A DNA stretch of 64,000 bases from Fomitopsis serialis (lineage: Eukaryota; Basidiomycota; Agaricomycetes; Polyporales; Fomitopsidaceae). This document shows, piece by piece, positions 10,822 to 27,000 of this stretch. Each line of letters opens with the position of its first letter. Positions within the stretch are counted from its first letter, which is position 1. The position numbers and the translations under genes are program-made. Where the stretch lies: positions 62,001-126,000 of the forward strand of contig NW_025955060.1 of the NCBI RefSeq assembly GCF_022376445.1. Direction: 5' to 3'. Below the pieces are notes generated by a model. That model worked only from the letters and a program-made list of their open reading frames with translations, did no database searches and had not been told where the DNA came from.

Positions 10822-13533
10822 TCACGCACTCATCGCCGCCAACACATCGTACATATTCCCCGCCTGCGCGCGACCACGCCGCTGGCCCTGTTGCAGCGGC
10901 GGCGCCGTGGATGGAGCCTCGCCACTCGCGCCTCCCTTGCGCTTTTTCTTCGCCTTCGATGGTTTGATCATGAGAGCGGACTCCAGACCCTCAAGACAAA
11001 TACTCAAGATCTCATCGTCATCCGAGGTGCTAGTGACATCGTTCGGCTGGGACGTCAACGCGGTGTGGAACCGCAGGCCGGAAAAATAGAGCATGGGGTT
11101 GGGTGTGAGGCCGCCGAGCAGGAGGAGCTGCGCGAAGTGCTCGACCGCGTCGCCCGCGAGGCTTACCTGGGTGACGAGCTGGATGTTCCGTTCCTCGATG
11201 GGGACGGGCTCGGGCTCGGGCTCGTCGTTCTCCCCGGGGACGTCGTCTGCCTCGGATGCTCTCGTCTTTCCGTTCGCGCGCGCGGTGGATGGTCGCGGCC
11301 ACGAGAACGCAGAGAGGAACGCGCGGACCTCCTCGCGGGTCCAACGCTCGATTTGCTTCTCCCTCTGTGTGGGGTTCGCATCCGCACGGGCATGCATCCG
11401 CGCAACCACCCAGCGCACCGCGAGGACGGCAACGAGCCGTGCACCGTGTAGAGTACGAACACTAGGCGTGTCCGAGCCGAGCGCGCGCAGGAGGAACGTA
11501 AGGCGGAGTTCCTCCGGCCAGAGCTGCACGGGCAAGGGCGTCCCCGGCTTCTGCTGGCTCTCCGGAGCAGCGATGGAAAACTCCTCCAGGAGGTCGCTGA
11601 AGAGCGGCACAGTCACCTCTTCAGGTGCGAGGCGCGTACCGCGGCGCACGTACTCCGTGACGACCTTCGGGCGCGGTGGCACGAGCGGGGACAGAGCGGA
11701 CGTGCGCGCAGAGTCTGCCGCAGGGTTGTCCAGCCGCTCGAGGGCATCCCGGAGCGGAGATAGCGGGTCTTCGTCGTCCGAGTTCTCTTCCACCACGTCC
11801 ACGAGCTCGTCGTCCGAGTCTACCGCACCGTTTTCCCTCGCCTGCTCGCTCTCCGCTGGGGGCGCGGGCAGCCCGACGCCCGCATCGAGTACGGCGTAGC
11901 CCCACTGACGGATCGCACGTGCAACACTCTTTGACACGCTCTCCTTGTCGGGATCCTCGAGTGCGATTCGTGGCCAGGCCGTGCCGGTGCTCAACACGTC
12001 GAGTGCGCGCGGGGAGAGCTCACCGCGGCGGTATGCGCCCACGTACAGCTCGCCGACGCGCGCGCGGTCGGTGTTGATCGGGGGCTCTGGCAGCCCGTCC
12101 GCTACCGCCCGAGGCGGAGAGAGGAAATCGACGAGCCGACACGCTCCGGCGCCATGCAGGGGACACGGCCACGCCCCGTTCGGTCCTGGTCCCATATCAT
12201 CCTCGTCACTACGCGGGATCGCGTACTGAAGCGTCGCCTCGACGATGCGTTCGACGATCGCGTCAAGCTCGCCCGAGCCCATCGTGTCGGGCGGGCGGAG
12301 GAGGAGCGCGTGCACCGCGGCGTCGATGAGCTCCATGACGCTCCCGATCGGCCGCTTGCGCTTGCGTTTCTGGTCCGGGTCCAGGAGGGAGCGGAGCGTG
12401 CCCGCGACACGGGTGATGCGCTGCGGGAGGGTGAGCTGCCGCTCGAAGAAGAGGGCATGCAGTGCGTGGCGGGGGGCGCCGTCGACACCGCCAGTAAAGT
12501 CGTTCCCGACGAGCGCGCCGAGGAGGGGGAGGAGCGAGACGGGGAGCTGGAGAGTGGTCGCGAGCGCGGTGGGGGAGTAGACGTTGCAGACAAGCGCGAG
12601 GGTGGTGTCACCTGAGGCAGTGGATGCGGGAGGGATGATGCCGCGCCCGACGAGCGGGTTCTCCGCCTCGCGTTTGCGGGTCTTGGACTTGCGCACGGTC
12701 TTGAAGCCGCTCGGGTCGACGTCATCGTCACCATCCGTGGAGCTCAGGACGCTCCCCGCGTCCGAGGCCGCGGCAGACGCAGGCTCCGCGAGCCAGATCA
12801 TTTCATCGAGGGGGATGTACCCCTGGTAGCCGTCCGCGTTGAGAACGACAAAGTCCGAGTCGCGCCCGACGACGTAGGCGTTCAGGCGCGCAGCGACGGC
12901 GACGGCGTACGGGTCTCCTTCCTCGTCTGCAAAGTGGACCTCGAGCCAGGGAGGCTCGGCCCGCGCTGCGGACGAGGAGACGAGATCGCGCAGCGTCTGG
13001 ACGCAGACGGTGAAGGAGAGCGGCGGGAGAAGCGAGTTTTCGCGGAGGAAGCGCGGGGTCGAGCGGGCCTGTGCGGAGGTGCGGAAGAAGAGGAGGCCGA
13101 CTTGGATGGTCGTCTGCCTTGCGCGAGACACGAGAGTGGGAAACTTGAGGGCAGGGTAGACACCTGTGTGAGACGTGCTCAGGTATGGTTATTATGGGGA
13201 TGCTGGGAGCTCACCGTCGAACACGAAGCAGACGTGTAGCCCGACGGCCCTCCAGGCGGTGACGACCTGCGTGATCAGCCGGGAGAACGCCTCGTACTCG
13301 CCGCCGTAGATGTATTGAAGCCCGGCCAAGCTAGCGAGCTCGAAGATGAACCTGGAGGTATGGATGGGTGAGGGACCAGCGTGAATGGCCAAGCGGGAGA
13401 CTCACGACCAACCATCAATAACTATGGTGGTGGATTTTGGAGGCTGGTGGCCGGGCTGCTTGGGGAAGCTAATGGTATGGGCGAGCGCTGACCTGCTCTC
13501 GCGCAGATATGTTGTGAGGCCGTGGATGCCCAT
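10822..13533 (-). CDS. Asteroid-domain / XPG-N-like nuclease-fold protein, 868 residues
   Basis: Exons 13533-13406, 13351-13215, 13163-10822. The start MGIHGLTTYLRESRSALAH is the conserved N-terminus of the asteroid/XPG/FEN1 PIN-like fold. Next come TIVIDGWS (metal-binding Asp position), FELASLAGLQYIYGGEY and VGLHVCFVFDGELP-like segments. The second acidic block lies near residues 162-195 (EVHFADEEGDPYAVAVAARL, then VVGRDSDFVVL), the XPG-I region including an acidic DEEGD cluster. The remainder is a long asteroid-type C-terminal part with acidic and low-complexity linkers (VDVVEENSDDEDPLSPL) and a basic end (KPSKAKKKRKGGA), a possible NLS. Related fungal proteins are known (asteroid homologues) but the role is poorly defined; nuclease activity is not assured. 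ATG at 13533 is chosen because MGxHGLT must start the mature fold. Confidence 0.85.
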
Positions 13534-13707
13534 AGTTGTCGGTATGACTGGTGCGCATACGAGGTCAAAGAGCGGCGATGGGAGAGGGTGGGTGGTGGAG
13601 GCAAGCGGCGTGTCGACGGCGGCTTCACACAGACGCAGATCCTCAGGTACTTACTGTATGTCCGAGTCAGTACAAAAACAAAAGAAAACAGCAAGCTACC
13701 GGAACAT

Positions 13708-13790
13708 GACAAGAGGGGGATTCGAACCCCCACCCTTAACATGTGTCTAACATGTGCCGCCAGTTCGAACCCCCTCGCCCAGCATCGTAT
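13708..13790 (-). other. tRNA-like 3' half (T-arm plus acceptor), remnant
   Basis: On the minus strand this ends gggggttcgaatccccc + tcttgtc + a: a perfect 5-bp T-stem with TTCGAAT loop, a 7-nt acceptor strand and discriminator base, as in Ser/Leu tRNAs. Upstream a 5-bp stem (acatg/catgt) encloses the loop ttagaca. No matching 5' acceptor strand (gacaaga or ggcaaga) or normal D-arm precedes it. A second, partial T-arm-like run (gggggttcgaac) sits just upstream. Probably a tRNA-derived fragment rather than a working gene. Confidence 0.5.
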
Positions 13791-13887
13791 AAAGAAACAA
13801 CATCGGTCGAACGAAGATGCACCTCGTGAACTACAGAAAAATGAAACAATTACATTTTGATCACATCTCATCGTTTGGCAAAAGCCA

Positions 13888-13935
13888 ATGACAAGAGCGA
13901 GATTCGAACTCGCGCCCTTGTTCCGTGCGCAGTGC
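13888..13935 (-). other. tRNA-like 3' half, second remnant
   Basis: Minus strand gcgagttcgaatctcgc + tcttgtc + a, again a perfect T-arm with the same acceptor strand as the copy at 13,708. No convincing anticodon arm or 5' half is contiguous. Together with the 5' half at 14,938-14,975 it could represent the other end of one interrupted Ser/Leu-type tRNA gene. Confidence 0.5.
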
Positions 13936-14932
13936 TACGCTCTCCCTCTGCGCGTTCGCCGTCCACGGTCAACCCCGGCAACTCCCGCCTTCGTCGCGCG
14001 CCGCCATCGCCTCACCACCTCACCGCGCGCCACCCGCCGCCGCCCGCCGCCGCCACCGCACCACCACCGCCACGTCACCTGTCACTCCCGATCAGCGGCG
14101 TCATCGCCGTCTGCGCAACCGTCCACGACGTCGCCCCGCCCCCGAGCGCCGAGTCTCACTGCCTGCCGCGATGCGCGACCTTGGGCGCCCGCCCCGCGCT
14201 TTCTTGCGCGACCACAGTAGCGTCCCGTGCGCGACGCGCCTTCTCTACGACGCGCCTCCTCCGAGTCGCCATCTGCCCGTGTCCCCCTTTGTGCGCACCG
14301 CCACCGTCTACGCCCACATACGCGCGGCCGCGCGCACGTCGCCTCTACGTCATGACGCGTCACACGCAACGCCTGCCCGCCCTTGCATCATCGCGTCGCG
14401 TGGTGTCGTGCCGCCTCGCCACGCCCACTGCCCCCGCCCTCTCGTGCGCCCCGTCGGTGGGCGTGCACCCGCCCGCCCGCCTGCGCATATACCCACAATA
14501 TTGGATTCTGTAACAATCCCCCACGACTGCATCCCCGCCACTGCCCGTGTCCGCGTCTCTGCCGACAGGTACGATATCCTCACGTTCGTCGCAGAGGACA
14601 CCAGCCACACTGAGCTCTGGACCGTGGGAGACATCGACGGGCACCCTCTGTTCGCCATCGACTACGTCCTCCTCCAACTCAATGCCTGCCCGCTCAACGA
14701 CCTCACGCTCACCAATGTAGAAGCGTTCATTCGCGTCAACTCGCAGCTCTCGTCGCATATCCTCTCTGGCTGGTCGTACCTCAACCGCCTCACCTTTGTC
14801 GGATGCAGCTACATATCCGCCTGGCTCTCGCTCCTCCGCGCCGGTGCCCTCCCCGCCCTCGATCTCCTCGTCCTCTCGCATTCCAACTATGATCTCGACG
14901 CCCTCTCCTGGATTAATCCAATTTGCGGATAA
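13925..14932 (+). CDS. Open frame with F-box/LRR-like C-terminal half, probably a gene fragment
   Basis: One 335-residue open frame. Residues 1-195 are Arg/Pro/Ala/His-rich with biased composition and are probably not protein-coding. Residues about 196-335 look like protein: RYDILTFVAEDTSHTELWTV, then leucine-spaced repeats (FAIDYVLLQLNACPLNDLTL, LSGWSYLNRLTFVGCSYIS, LLRAGALPALDLLVLSHSN), which resemble the leucine-rich region of basidiomycete F-box-like proteins. The frame ends abruptly at the tRNA-like 5' half (14,938). No F-box itself is visible. It sits between tRNA halves in the opposite orientation, so a captured or inserted fragment is plausible. Low confidence as a functional gene. 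Confidence 0.35.
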   Translation: MRSATLSLCAFAVHGQPRQLPPSSRAAIASPPHRAPPAAARRRHRTTTATSPVTPDQRRHRRLRNRPRRRPAPERRVSLPAAMRDLGRPPRAFLRDHSSVPCATRLLYDAPPPSRHLPVSPFVRTATVYAHIRAAARTSPLRHDASHATPARPCIIASRGVVPPRHAHCPRPLVRPVGGRAPARPPAHIPTILDSVTIPHDCIPATARVRVSADRYDILTFVAEDTSHTELWTVGDIDGHPLFAIDYVLLQLNACPLNDLTLTNVEAFIRVNSQLSSHILSGWSYLNRLTFVGCSYISAWLSLLRAGALPALDLLVLSHSNYDLDALSWINPICG

Positions 14933-14937
14933 AATGA

Positions 14938-14975
14938 CCTGATTCCAGCGCCTTAGACCGCTCGGCCATCTTGCC
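14938..14975 (-). other. tRNA-Leu(CAG)-like 5' half
   Basis: The minus strand from 14,975 starts ggcaagatggccgagcggtc and continues into a D-arm (taaggc) and the anticodon stem start ctgga followed by atcagg, giving anticodon CAG. The match to eukaryotic Leu tRNA 5' halves is strong. Immediately after, the sequence runs tcattttatccgc and reaches a possible 3' anticodon-stem strand tccag at about 14,910, consistent with an intron, but no T-arm or acceptor follows. Hence a truncated or interrupted tRNA gene. Confidence 0.6.
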
Positions 14976-16051
14976 TTGTTCAAGATGCTTACCCCCATTG
15001 CCTTGACCAACCTTAGTCTGTGGAAGAGAATGACCGCGCGATACGTCGAGGCAACACACCCTACTTGTGCAGGTAAGTAGTGAGATCTCGAGAAGTCGAT
15101 CGGTGGACGCGCTGGGGCTCAAATGGTGAGAGGACGGCGGATGAGAGGGGCCCTGCGACAGAGTAGTTAGTGAACACAGACTATTATTAGCATGTCATGG
15201 CTTACTAATCACGATGACGCGATGTTGCCCAATCCTCTAACAGTGCGAACACCGAAGGCGGCACGTCGACTCGAATGCGTGAGCAATGCTTGAATAAAAA
15301 CGGGCGCGCGGTAGGCGGGGGAGATTCGATGAGCAGGATGGCATTCAGGCCCGGTATAAGTACATGGAGCCCGTGGGAAAACCGTGACCAGGAGGGACAT
15401 TTAAAACTAACATTGGCAGGAGGAGACGTAGAAGAGCTCGATATTCGAAATCGAACTGTGACGAGTGAAGGAGGGGGCGGACGAGAGACGTGAAGAGCGA
15501 GACATGACGTGATAGTTGCAAAGCCTGAGGCCTGAGGGAGCGATGTATTGACAGAGAAGGAAGGCATGTTACCGTAAGAGCAAAGTATTGTACAGGGAAG
15601 AGTGAGCGCCCGTCTGGGGCGTTGGACGTCCGTTGACTCCCCTTCCGGCATTGGATGTCTCGGTACGAGTTTGGCAGTTCGTGCACGAGAGTGACAAACG
15701 CGCCGAGACGGGCGCGTGCGTGCGCGCGAAGCTTCGAACGAAGGAGGCATAAAAGATACCAATAAAATGCGCACATGTGGCGACGCTTTCGACGACGTGC
15801 AGGGAACCCCTTAACAGCACCTGTACTAAACCACAATCATCACTGGGTGAATGTACCGTCGAGCGGCTGTGAAACAAAGAATCGTTCATGACCGTAAATC
15901 GACGAAAACCCCCCGCAATCCCGCGCCGTGTTCAATAGTAATACGCCTATAAACTTACGTGCATGCCAGATAACGTGTAGGTTAGTGTACATCTGCAAAA
16001 GTCTCCACGACCGGTACCGTCATCATCATCGTCATTATCATTCATCCAAGC
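14976..16051. other. Intergenic region, no supported gene
   Basis: Downstream (3') of the BRCT gene and beyond the tRNA-like remnant. Minus-strand open frames at 15,205-15,889 overlap in several frames without splice continuity or a recognisable domain, so I do not call them. Confidence 0.45.
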
Positions 16052-19000
16052 TCACGACCCATGCAGCCGCCGACTCCGTGCCTTCTCCAAGGGGTGCATG
16101 CTCAGGCTCGAGCCGCTACGATTCGCCTCGTCCGTATCCACGACGGAAGCTAGTGGAATTGGCTTTCAGCATCAAACATCGGCAGACGACTCGAGAAGTA
16201 CTTACGTGAGGAAGACCGCTGGCCATCCGCCGCCATCGTCGGGCTGGTAACGCGGGGCACGAAGGCTAAATTCGGGCTGGCATTGTCGGGCGAGGCTGCG
16301 TCCGCCTCCGCGGACTGCAGCGAGTGGAACTGTCGAGGGAGCATGGATCGTCGCCGCTAGAAGGGCAGGAACAACGGGCCGGTCACCAAAGCATATCATG
16401 CAGTTGACAGTAGATGAAGCGCACCTTCTGTGTGCCGGCAACGTTGACTCCGTCGAGGCTGATCAAGAATCTGCTCTCGTCGACGCGCGTGCATTGTTCC
16501 GCGCACTCGACGACCCACGCGATGCCAACGACTAGGGGGCGTGGGTCCTTCAATAACCTAGCACGCAGTGTGAGAAGCGGCGCGCGAGCGAGCATCCGGA
16601 CAAACCGCACCGGTAACGCGTGAGCGTGCTCAGCAGCCCGTTCTTGAAGACGACATGCGTGCACGTCTGCCCGACGCGCGTCAAGACCTTCCACAACATC
16701 AGCACCCGTCCACCGTCGACCAGCCGCCACCCACGCGGAGCCGCCGCGCACGCGACTCACCTTCGCCCCCATGTCCGCCAACATGTCCACGAACAGGCCT
16801 CCCGCGTCGTCCCCGTCGTCCGTCCGCACGTCCACGAACACCGTGCACTCCCTGAGCACGCCGCGCATCCCTCCCTCGTCCTTCCCCTTTCCCTTCCCCT
16901 CACCGTCTTCCTTCTCCTTGCGCCCGGAGACGTGAGACCCCGAGCCAGACCGCCGCAGCACGCTCGGCGCGCTGCGCGGCTCCGGCCGCTGGCGAAGGTT
17001 GAAGTGGTGGAAAGCCGACGGCGGCGCATGCCGCTTCGCGAGGGCGGGCGAGTCCGTCGAGGGCCCGGCTGGCGGGTCGGTCGAGGACGAGGGGACGGGC
17101 GTGCGTGGGGAGGGTTGAGCGGACTGGGTTTGTGAGCGTGACTCGCGGAAGAGCTTGAGGGCGATGGAGGCGCGCCGGGAGGGGTCGCGCTTGACACTCG
17201 TCGGTGCGTTCGCAGCGCCCGGTGAAGGGTCTTCTGTACTCGCCTTGTGAGGCAGCGGCGGAGGGGGCATCGACTCGTCCACCACTTGCTCTTCCTCGCC
17301 GACAATCGACTCAGCTAGCGACCCCGCAGGATCTGCACACACGGACTTGTCCGCGTCCGCTCGTTCTCGCTCGACCGCCTGCGCGATGATCGACGCGCCC
17401 TGCTCGTTCACTGCCTCCTCCTTCTCCTCCCCGACACCGCTCTCGGGCTCAGCGCCGCCCTTGACGGGGCTCCCCTCCACAACAGGCAAGCTTGACTTCT
17501 TGCTCGCCCGCGGGAAGAGCCGTCTGGATCCTGGATAAACCCCCCTCCTACCTGCGCCACCGCCACCGAACACATTTTGCTTGCTCGCCGGCGGTGGCAA
17601 TATCGACCACGCACTCTTGCCCGGGCTGGACGGCCCCGGTGCGGTGTTCGTCGGGCCCGCACCGCCCGCAGTCGCGCTCGAGGGCTTCCCGAAGGAGAGG
17701 TTCCCCCGCGGCTTGCCCGGGACGATCCCGGTGTAGACGTTGATCCGTTTCTGCCTCTCTGGCGGACGGCCTCCCATTGCCGAACCTGAATTTGGACCTG
17801 AGGCCGGCGTTATAGTAGTAGTGGGTGCGGGAGTGGCAGCGGCAGCGGCAGCAGTGGGAGGAGCACGCGTAGCATGCCTCGGCGTCCTGAAAAAGTCACT
17901 CACCGTCGCCGCACGCTGCAAAGAAGGTGCGCGCACGGGGCCCGCAGCCGCCGAGTTCGGGCGGGGGTGGGTCTGGGTCTGAGACGTGTGTGGGTGCGGC
18001 TGTGAGACAGGCGGACGTGCGTAAGTCGGCCGCGCCTTAGATTGCCCGTCGCTCGCCGCAGGAACCTCGGGATGGAAGCCCATGCTCGTGCCCGGGCGCG
18101 AGGGCGCGGGCATACTCAGCTTCTGGAGGGCGAGCGAGAGCGACGAAAGCGACGAGTTGAGCGGGGTCCCGTCCGACTGCGTACTCGCATTCGGCGTCCA
18201 CCCGATCGCAGATGACGGCTTCGCGTCTGAGCTGGAGCTGGAACTCGAGGTCGACGGCACGGGCAGGGCGTAGCCCGCCTTCTCTTTTCCCTTACCTTTC
18301 TCGGGCGAGGCGGGCGTGGACCGCGCCGCGGAGCTCGCCGTGGGCTGGGCGAAGCTGAACGAGAAGGTGCCCCGCTTGTCGGTGCCCAGTCCGAGTGGTG
18401 TTGGCTTGTTCGAGAGGTCCGCCGCGGCTGGTACGGCTTTGGCGGGGGTGAATCCTGGCGTGCAGTCGGTCAGTCGGGCGCACGGTGTTCTGTGAGAGCG
18501 TGAACGCACGGAGAGGAGCAGGCGTGGACGGCCCTGCGACAGCCTTGGGCGCCGCCTCCACATCTTTCTTGAGGTTCTCCCTCTGACGGAGCGCTGCTGA
18601 ACGCGTCATTCGTCCGCCGAGCGGGATGGGCCCGAGGAGCTGTGCGCGGGCCTTCTCCTGCCTCTTCGACGACGCCTTGGACGGCCTGGCCGGCGAGAGC
18701 TTCTTCGAGGAGGGCATGAACGAGAGACGGGGAAGGCGGCTTGGGCCAGTTGACGGGGTCGCGGTTACGGACGTCGGTGGAAGAGGGACGGGTCGCGGCG
18801 TGTCCACGTCGCTGAATGGCACGGCAGAGAGCGCACTAGATGGCGCTGGGGTGAGATCGTCGCTAGAGGGCTCCGCCACGCCGGGGAGCGCTGGGGTGTC
18901 GGTGAGGGGCGTGAGCGGGGACAGTGGCGAGGCGGGCGGCGAGGTCGCTTGTTCCGGGGTACACGGGCGGGCAAGCTGGGCGTCGTCAGTATTTATTTGT

Positions 19001-19491
19001 GGAGGCAGCTCTGGACTCGCAGGCTCAAACTGCACAGGCGGGAGCGCGGTGAATTGGAGGACGGGCGAGGGCTTGGAGGGCGAGCGGGGTACGCGGGTCA
19101 GGTCGATGAGCGGGGCTGACGGCCAGATGGGCACAGACTGCGCGCGCCGGAACATGGTCGGTGTGTCCGAGGGAACCGTGTCGCGAATGGACGACGCAGA
19201 CGGCGGCCGGCGTGGCCCGAGCAGCGGAGACCGGTTCTCCTCGCGCGGGTCGTCATGCCTGGCGCGCTTGAAGTCCCGCTCGTCGGTGCTGGCGCCCTTG
19301 AACGGTGACGAGGGACGCTTCGGCTGCTTGTGCAGAGGAGAGTAGAGAAGGAGTTCGGTTTCAGGGTTGGACTGGGGAGACTGGTTGGTGCGGAGAGCCT
19401 GGCGAGCATCCTTGAGGGGCGATCGCGCGAGCTGGTTGAGGTCAAAGGCAGGAAGGGCGAGCTGGGAGCGCGTTCGGCGGGAGCTGGCCAT
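16052..19491 (-). CDS. BRCT-domain protein with long disordered N-terminus, 1,044 residues
   Basis: Exons 19491-18510, 18454-16761, 16687-16611, 16557-16425, 16356-16206, 16149-16052, all GT-AG and in frame. Residues 1 to about 840 are Ser/Pro/Ala-rich and repeatedly carry SP/TP sites (SPPASPLSPLTPLTDTP), typical of a disordered, CDK-regulated nuclear protein. A single BRCT-like domain occupies about 855-965: LRECTVFVDVRTDDGDDAGG, FVDMLADMGAKV, then TCTHVVFKNG and, after RPLVVGI, AWVVECAEQCTRVDESRFLI (the conserved Trp helix). The overall plan resembles microcephalin/BRCT adaptor proteins of DNA-damage or chromosome biology; that is inference. ATG at 19491 (MASSRRTRSQ) is the first ATG in frame. 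A Gly/Ala tract and poly-Ala run (near 17,840) make length polymorphism likely. Confidence 0.8.
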
Positions 19492-23694
<4,203 letters not shown>

Positions 23695-24024
23695 GGACTG
23701 ATGGTAGTAGGGTCGAATTCGGGCTTTGGGACTTGGGTTGGGTGCTTTGATGATCGTATGTTGGACGGTCCGTACTCGCGAATCGGTCGGTTTTGGTCGG
23801 GTATCGAGGATAAACTACGTGTAGCAAGTATGACATACATGCCAGTGCGTTGTATTCTACGATTCAGAATGTGATGGTGGCTAGCGCAAGGTCGAAAGCC
23901 TTTAGGGTCTGTCCATTGGGAGCTCTTATGGCGCCGTTACTTCATACATCCTATCATAGATACGGTGTCATGGTAGTATAACTCTAGTGCAGCGTTCTCT
24001 TCGGGCCGCAGACGGCATATATAT
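23695..24024. other. Convergent spacer, halogenase / PDAT
   Basis: 330 bp between the 3' ends of two convergent genes. Nothing recognised besides presumptive 3' UTRs. Confidence 0.45.
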
Positions 24025-27000
24025 TCAATCCCACCGTATGCGCTTCGCGTAGTCGCGAATCCGCGAGACGAATGAGTCGTGTATCTGGTCGCCGCCGCCC
24101 GTCGCCACTCGAAGAATGATCTCATTAAGAGCGGTCGCCCCGAGGACGTCGACGTGGTCCGCCGATGTCCCGCCACCTCGAGGAATCGTGAGTGACGGTT
24201 CGTGGGGGAGCTGGTTGAGCAGTGAACGAGTGAGTCCGAAAGAGTTGCTCAAGGGCGCACCTCGACTGTCACTACCTCGATGCCAGCAGGGTTCCACCGC
24301 TTCCGCTTCCAGCCCTCCACGCACATCGCACCCAAGCTCAGGAGGTTGACGGTCCCGTCGCCTTCGCCCATCCGCACACCATTGATGACTTGTGGAGACT
24401 CCCCTTCGGCAGTGTATTCGGCGTCGATTTGGCTCTTGCGCAAGAGCGGCAGATCTAGAGGAGCTCGAGGGGTAATGCAGTCGGTGACGTTGGCACATTG
24501 GGCATTGACGCTATCTGCTTGGACCTCATCGTGCTCGTAGCCTTCGCGGGTGTACCTGGAGGAGTGAACGGAGGCATGTCAATCAGAGCGCAGTATGTAT
24601 TCGTGGCGGGGACGGACCAGTACGATCGCTAGAGCAAGGAATGATGTTGAGCGACATCAGTTACACGCGTGGTACGAATGCCGGCACACCTCCGTTTCTT
24701 TGCCATGTCCGTAGACGCAGTAAAACTTCGTCGTAGGCGCATTAGGCAGCCTATCGATGTCAGTCACGGGACGGAACATAACCGGGCTGGGACGTACTGT
24801 ATTTCCAAAGGATTGCTCCACTTTCGATGATCCTTATTATTCCGCTTCAGCTGCTCTTCGTCCCGCTCAATCCCGAACGAGTAGTTCGAGTCTATCATTT
24901 TCTGCATGGGCAGACGTTTCAAACCACTCATACCAAGACATACGATCATGGGACGCACCTGGAACTGAGTCGGCGTCCGTTCCAAAATCCACGTGCTGGC
25001 TTCCGAGGCAGTCATGTTCCGCAGCCCAGATTTTGCGCCTTCGGTGCTGAGGACGGACTCACGGAAGAGGATGAGCTCGCCGTGGCTCCGCGCATCGTCA
25101 GACATGTCGTCCGGCGCGGAAGTCGCATTGCCCCAGACAGCGTCACCGCCCTAGTCTGGTGAGAAGACGGCCAAGTGTGAGAGGAGGGCGATGTTACCTT
25201 CATCCACATGCTGGCGCTGCCTGCCCAGCTTCGGAAGAGCGTTTGACGTTCCCGACGCGAGAAGAAACGTTCCAGAACTTGTCATCGTGCCGTTAGTATG
25301 CATCGGTGTGAAGTAGCGGAGAGTAGCACCATATGCTCCAGCGGGGTGAACTTGAACAGTATCTTTCATCTCCCCTGAGAGGAAGGCCGACATAGATTTG
25401 ACCTAGAGACCGGCTATGAACAATACTGCAGAAAGTATGTGTGCAAACGTACCACTCCCTGTTGCGCCCGATGAGCACTCGTCTACTGTCAGCGAAGGAA
25501 AGACTTACCAAGTGAGTACCAGCGATGGTGATCAGTGCTTCGACATTGTCCTTCAAATTCCAGGTCGTATCAAATCACTGACACAACAAGACGGATACGC
25601 ACCTCGACCCACGTTGGACCACCGTTCCCATGTTCAGGCGATTCTACCCACTTGAAGCTATGTCAAGTTCATAACATGGGGGTGGGTTCGCAGCGAGCAA
25701 TATTGAAATGACAACGTCAGTGTACAGCTCGGAAGGCTGCGTCCCAGATGACATACAAGTACTAGAGTGACTATCAGTAATATTGCCTGCGACAGGCTGG
25801 TAGAGCTCATCTTGCATACCAGCATTACCTGATGCGAAAGGATATCAGTCGTGCAACGAAGCAATAGGTAAATCGGATCGCACAGTGCTACCCATGGAAT
25901 GCGCGGCGAGAACGACGCGTCTTCCTTCACGTTTCCTGACAACACCGCTTTAAGCACACGGTCACCTACGGAAGCCACCAGTAACTACCGAAAGCCCTCT
26001 ATGGTCATCTTAAGCTTTGTGAAGTACCCATCGCGCTCCTCGAGGTTGTAATATGATAAGCGCCAGTCATAAGGTGCGAGGTGTAGATTGTTAGTGTCGT
26101 AGTTCACAACGGCTAGATTTTCCACGATCTTCGACCTTGTCAACGTACGGGGACGCGTAAGTTTGTTGGGTACGAGCTGCATCTACATGACACGTACCAA
26201 AGCCAGTAGCCCTGGACAAAGCTGCTTGCGGCGTCGATGCCCTCTGCAGACCTCACCTTTGCGCCGGGGGGATCGAGGCCGGTCACCGGGTCGAGCATGA
26301 GCGCCGCCATCCACTTTTCCTTGTTGAACATGACTTGCTGAAGCATTGAGAAGCCGCCCCAGACCTTCTGGCGAAAGAACGGCCTGTACTCTGGCGTTGT
26401 TGACCAGGACTCGAGTCCCTGTGGTGAGACAGGTAGGCCGCACACGCTCAATATGCGACGTCAACACTCACAGTGGAGATGATACCGGGTACTAGGACAA
26501 CGGGGTATTTGGCGGTGAGGCCTTCTGCCGCGACCTTCTCTCCGACGGAGAACTCAAGACCGTTGGTGTTGAGTTTCCAGGGCTCCGGGATGCTGCTCCA
26601 AAGTCTACGCCACTCCGTCTCGAACCGGGTGAGGTCTATCTGCAGTTCGATCTGGGGCATCTGAGGGAGAGTGAAGTCGTATTGGTCGAGGAGCAGGGCT
26701 AGATGTGTTTGCAGATCGGTGAAGTCGGAGGGCTGGATGAGGACGAAGCCCAGCATGACTCCCACTGCGAGGCATGCCGTCATGAAATGACACGCAAACT
26801 ACTGATGATATGGTACTCACGTATGACGCCTAATGGAAAGAGAAAACGACGGGTTGTAAACCAATGCCGGGCTTTCTACGACGACTGTGAGACAACCGGC
26901 AGACGGTGCAAATGACCGCAAAGGCTGCCAATTTATGAACATACCTCTTTCTTCTTGAGGTCGTCTACTTTGTGTGCAAGCTCTTGCTTGAGATGCCGGA

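Noticed and set aside
13522..13860. Plus-strand open frames across the tRNA-like remnant
   Set aside because: They translate the tRNA-like sequence in the wrong sense and have no protein features.
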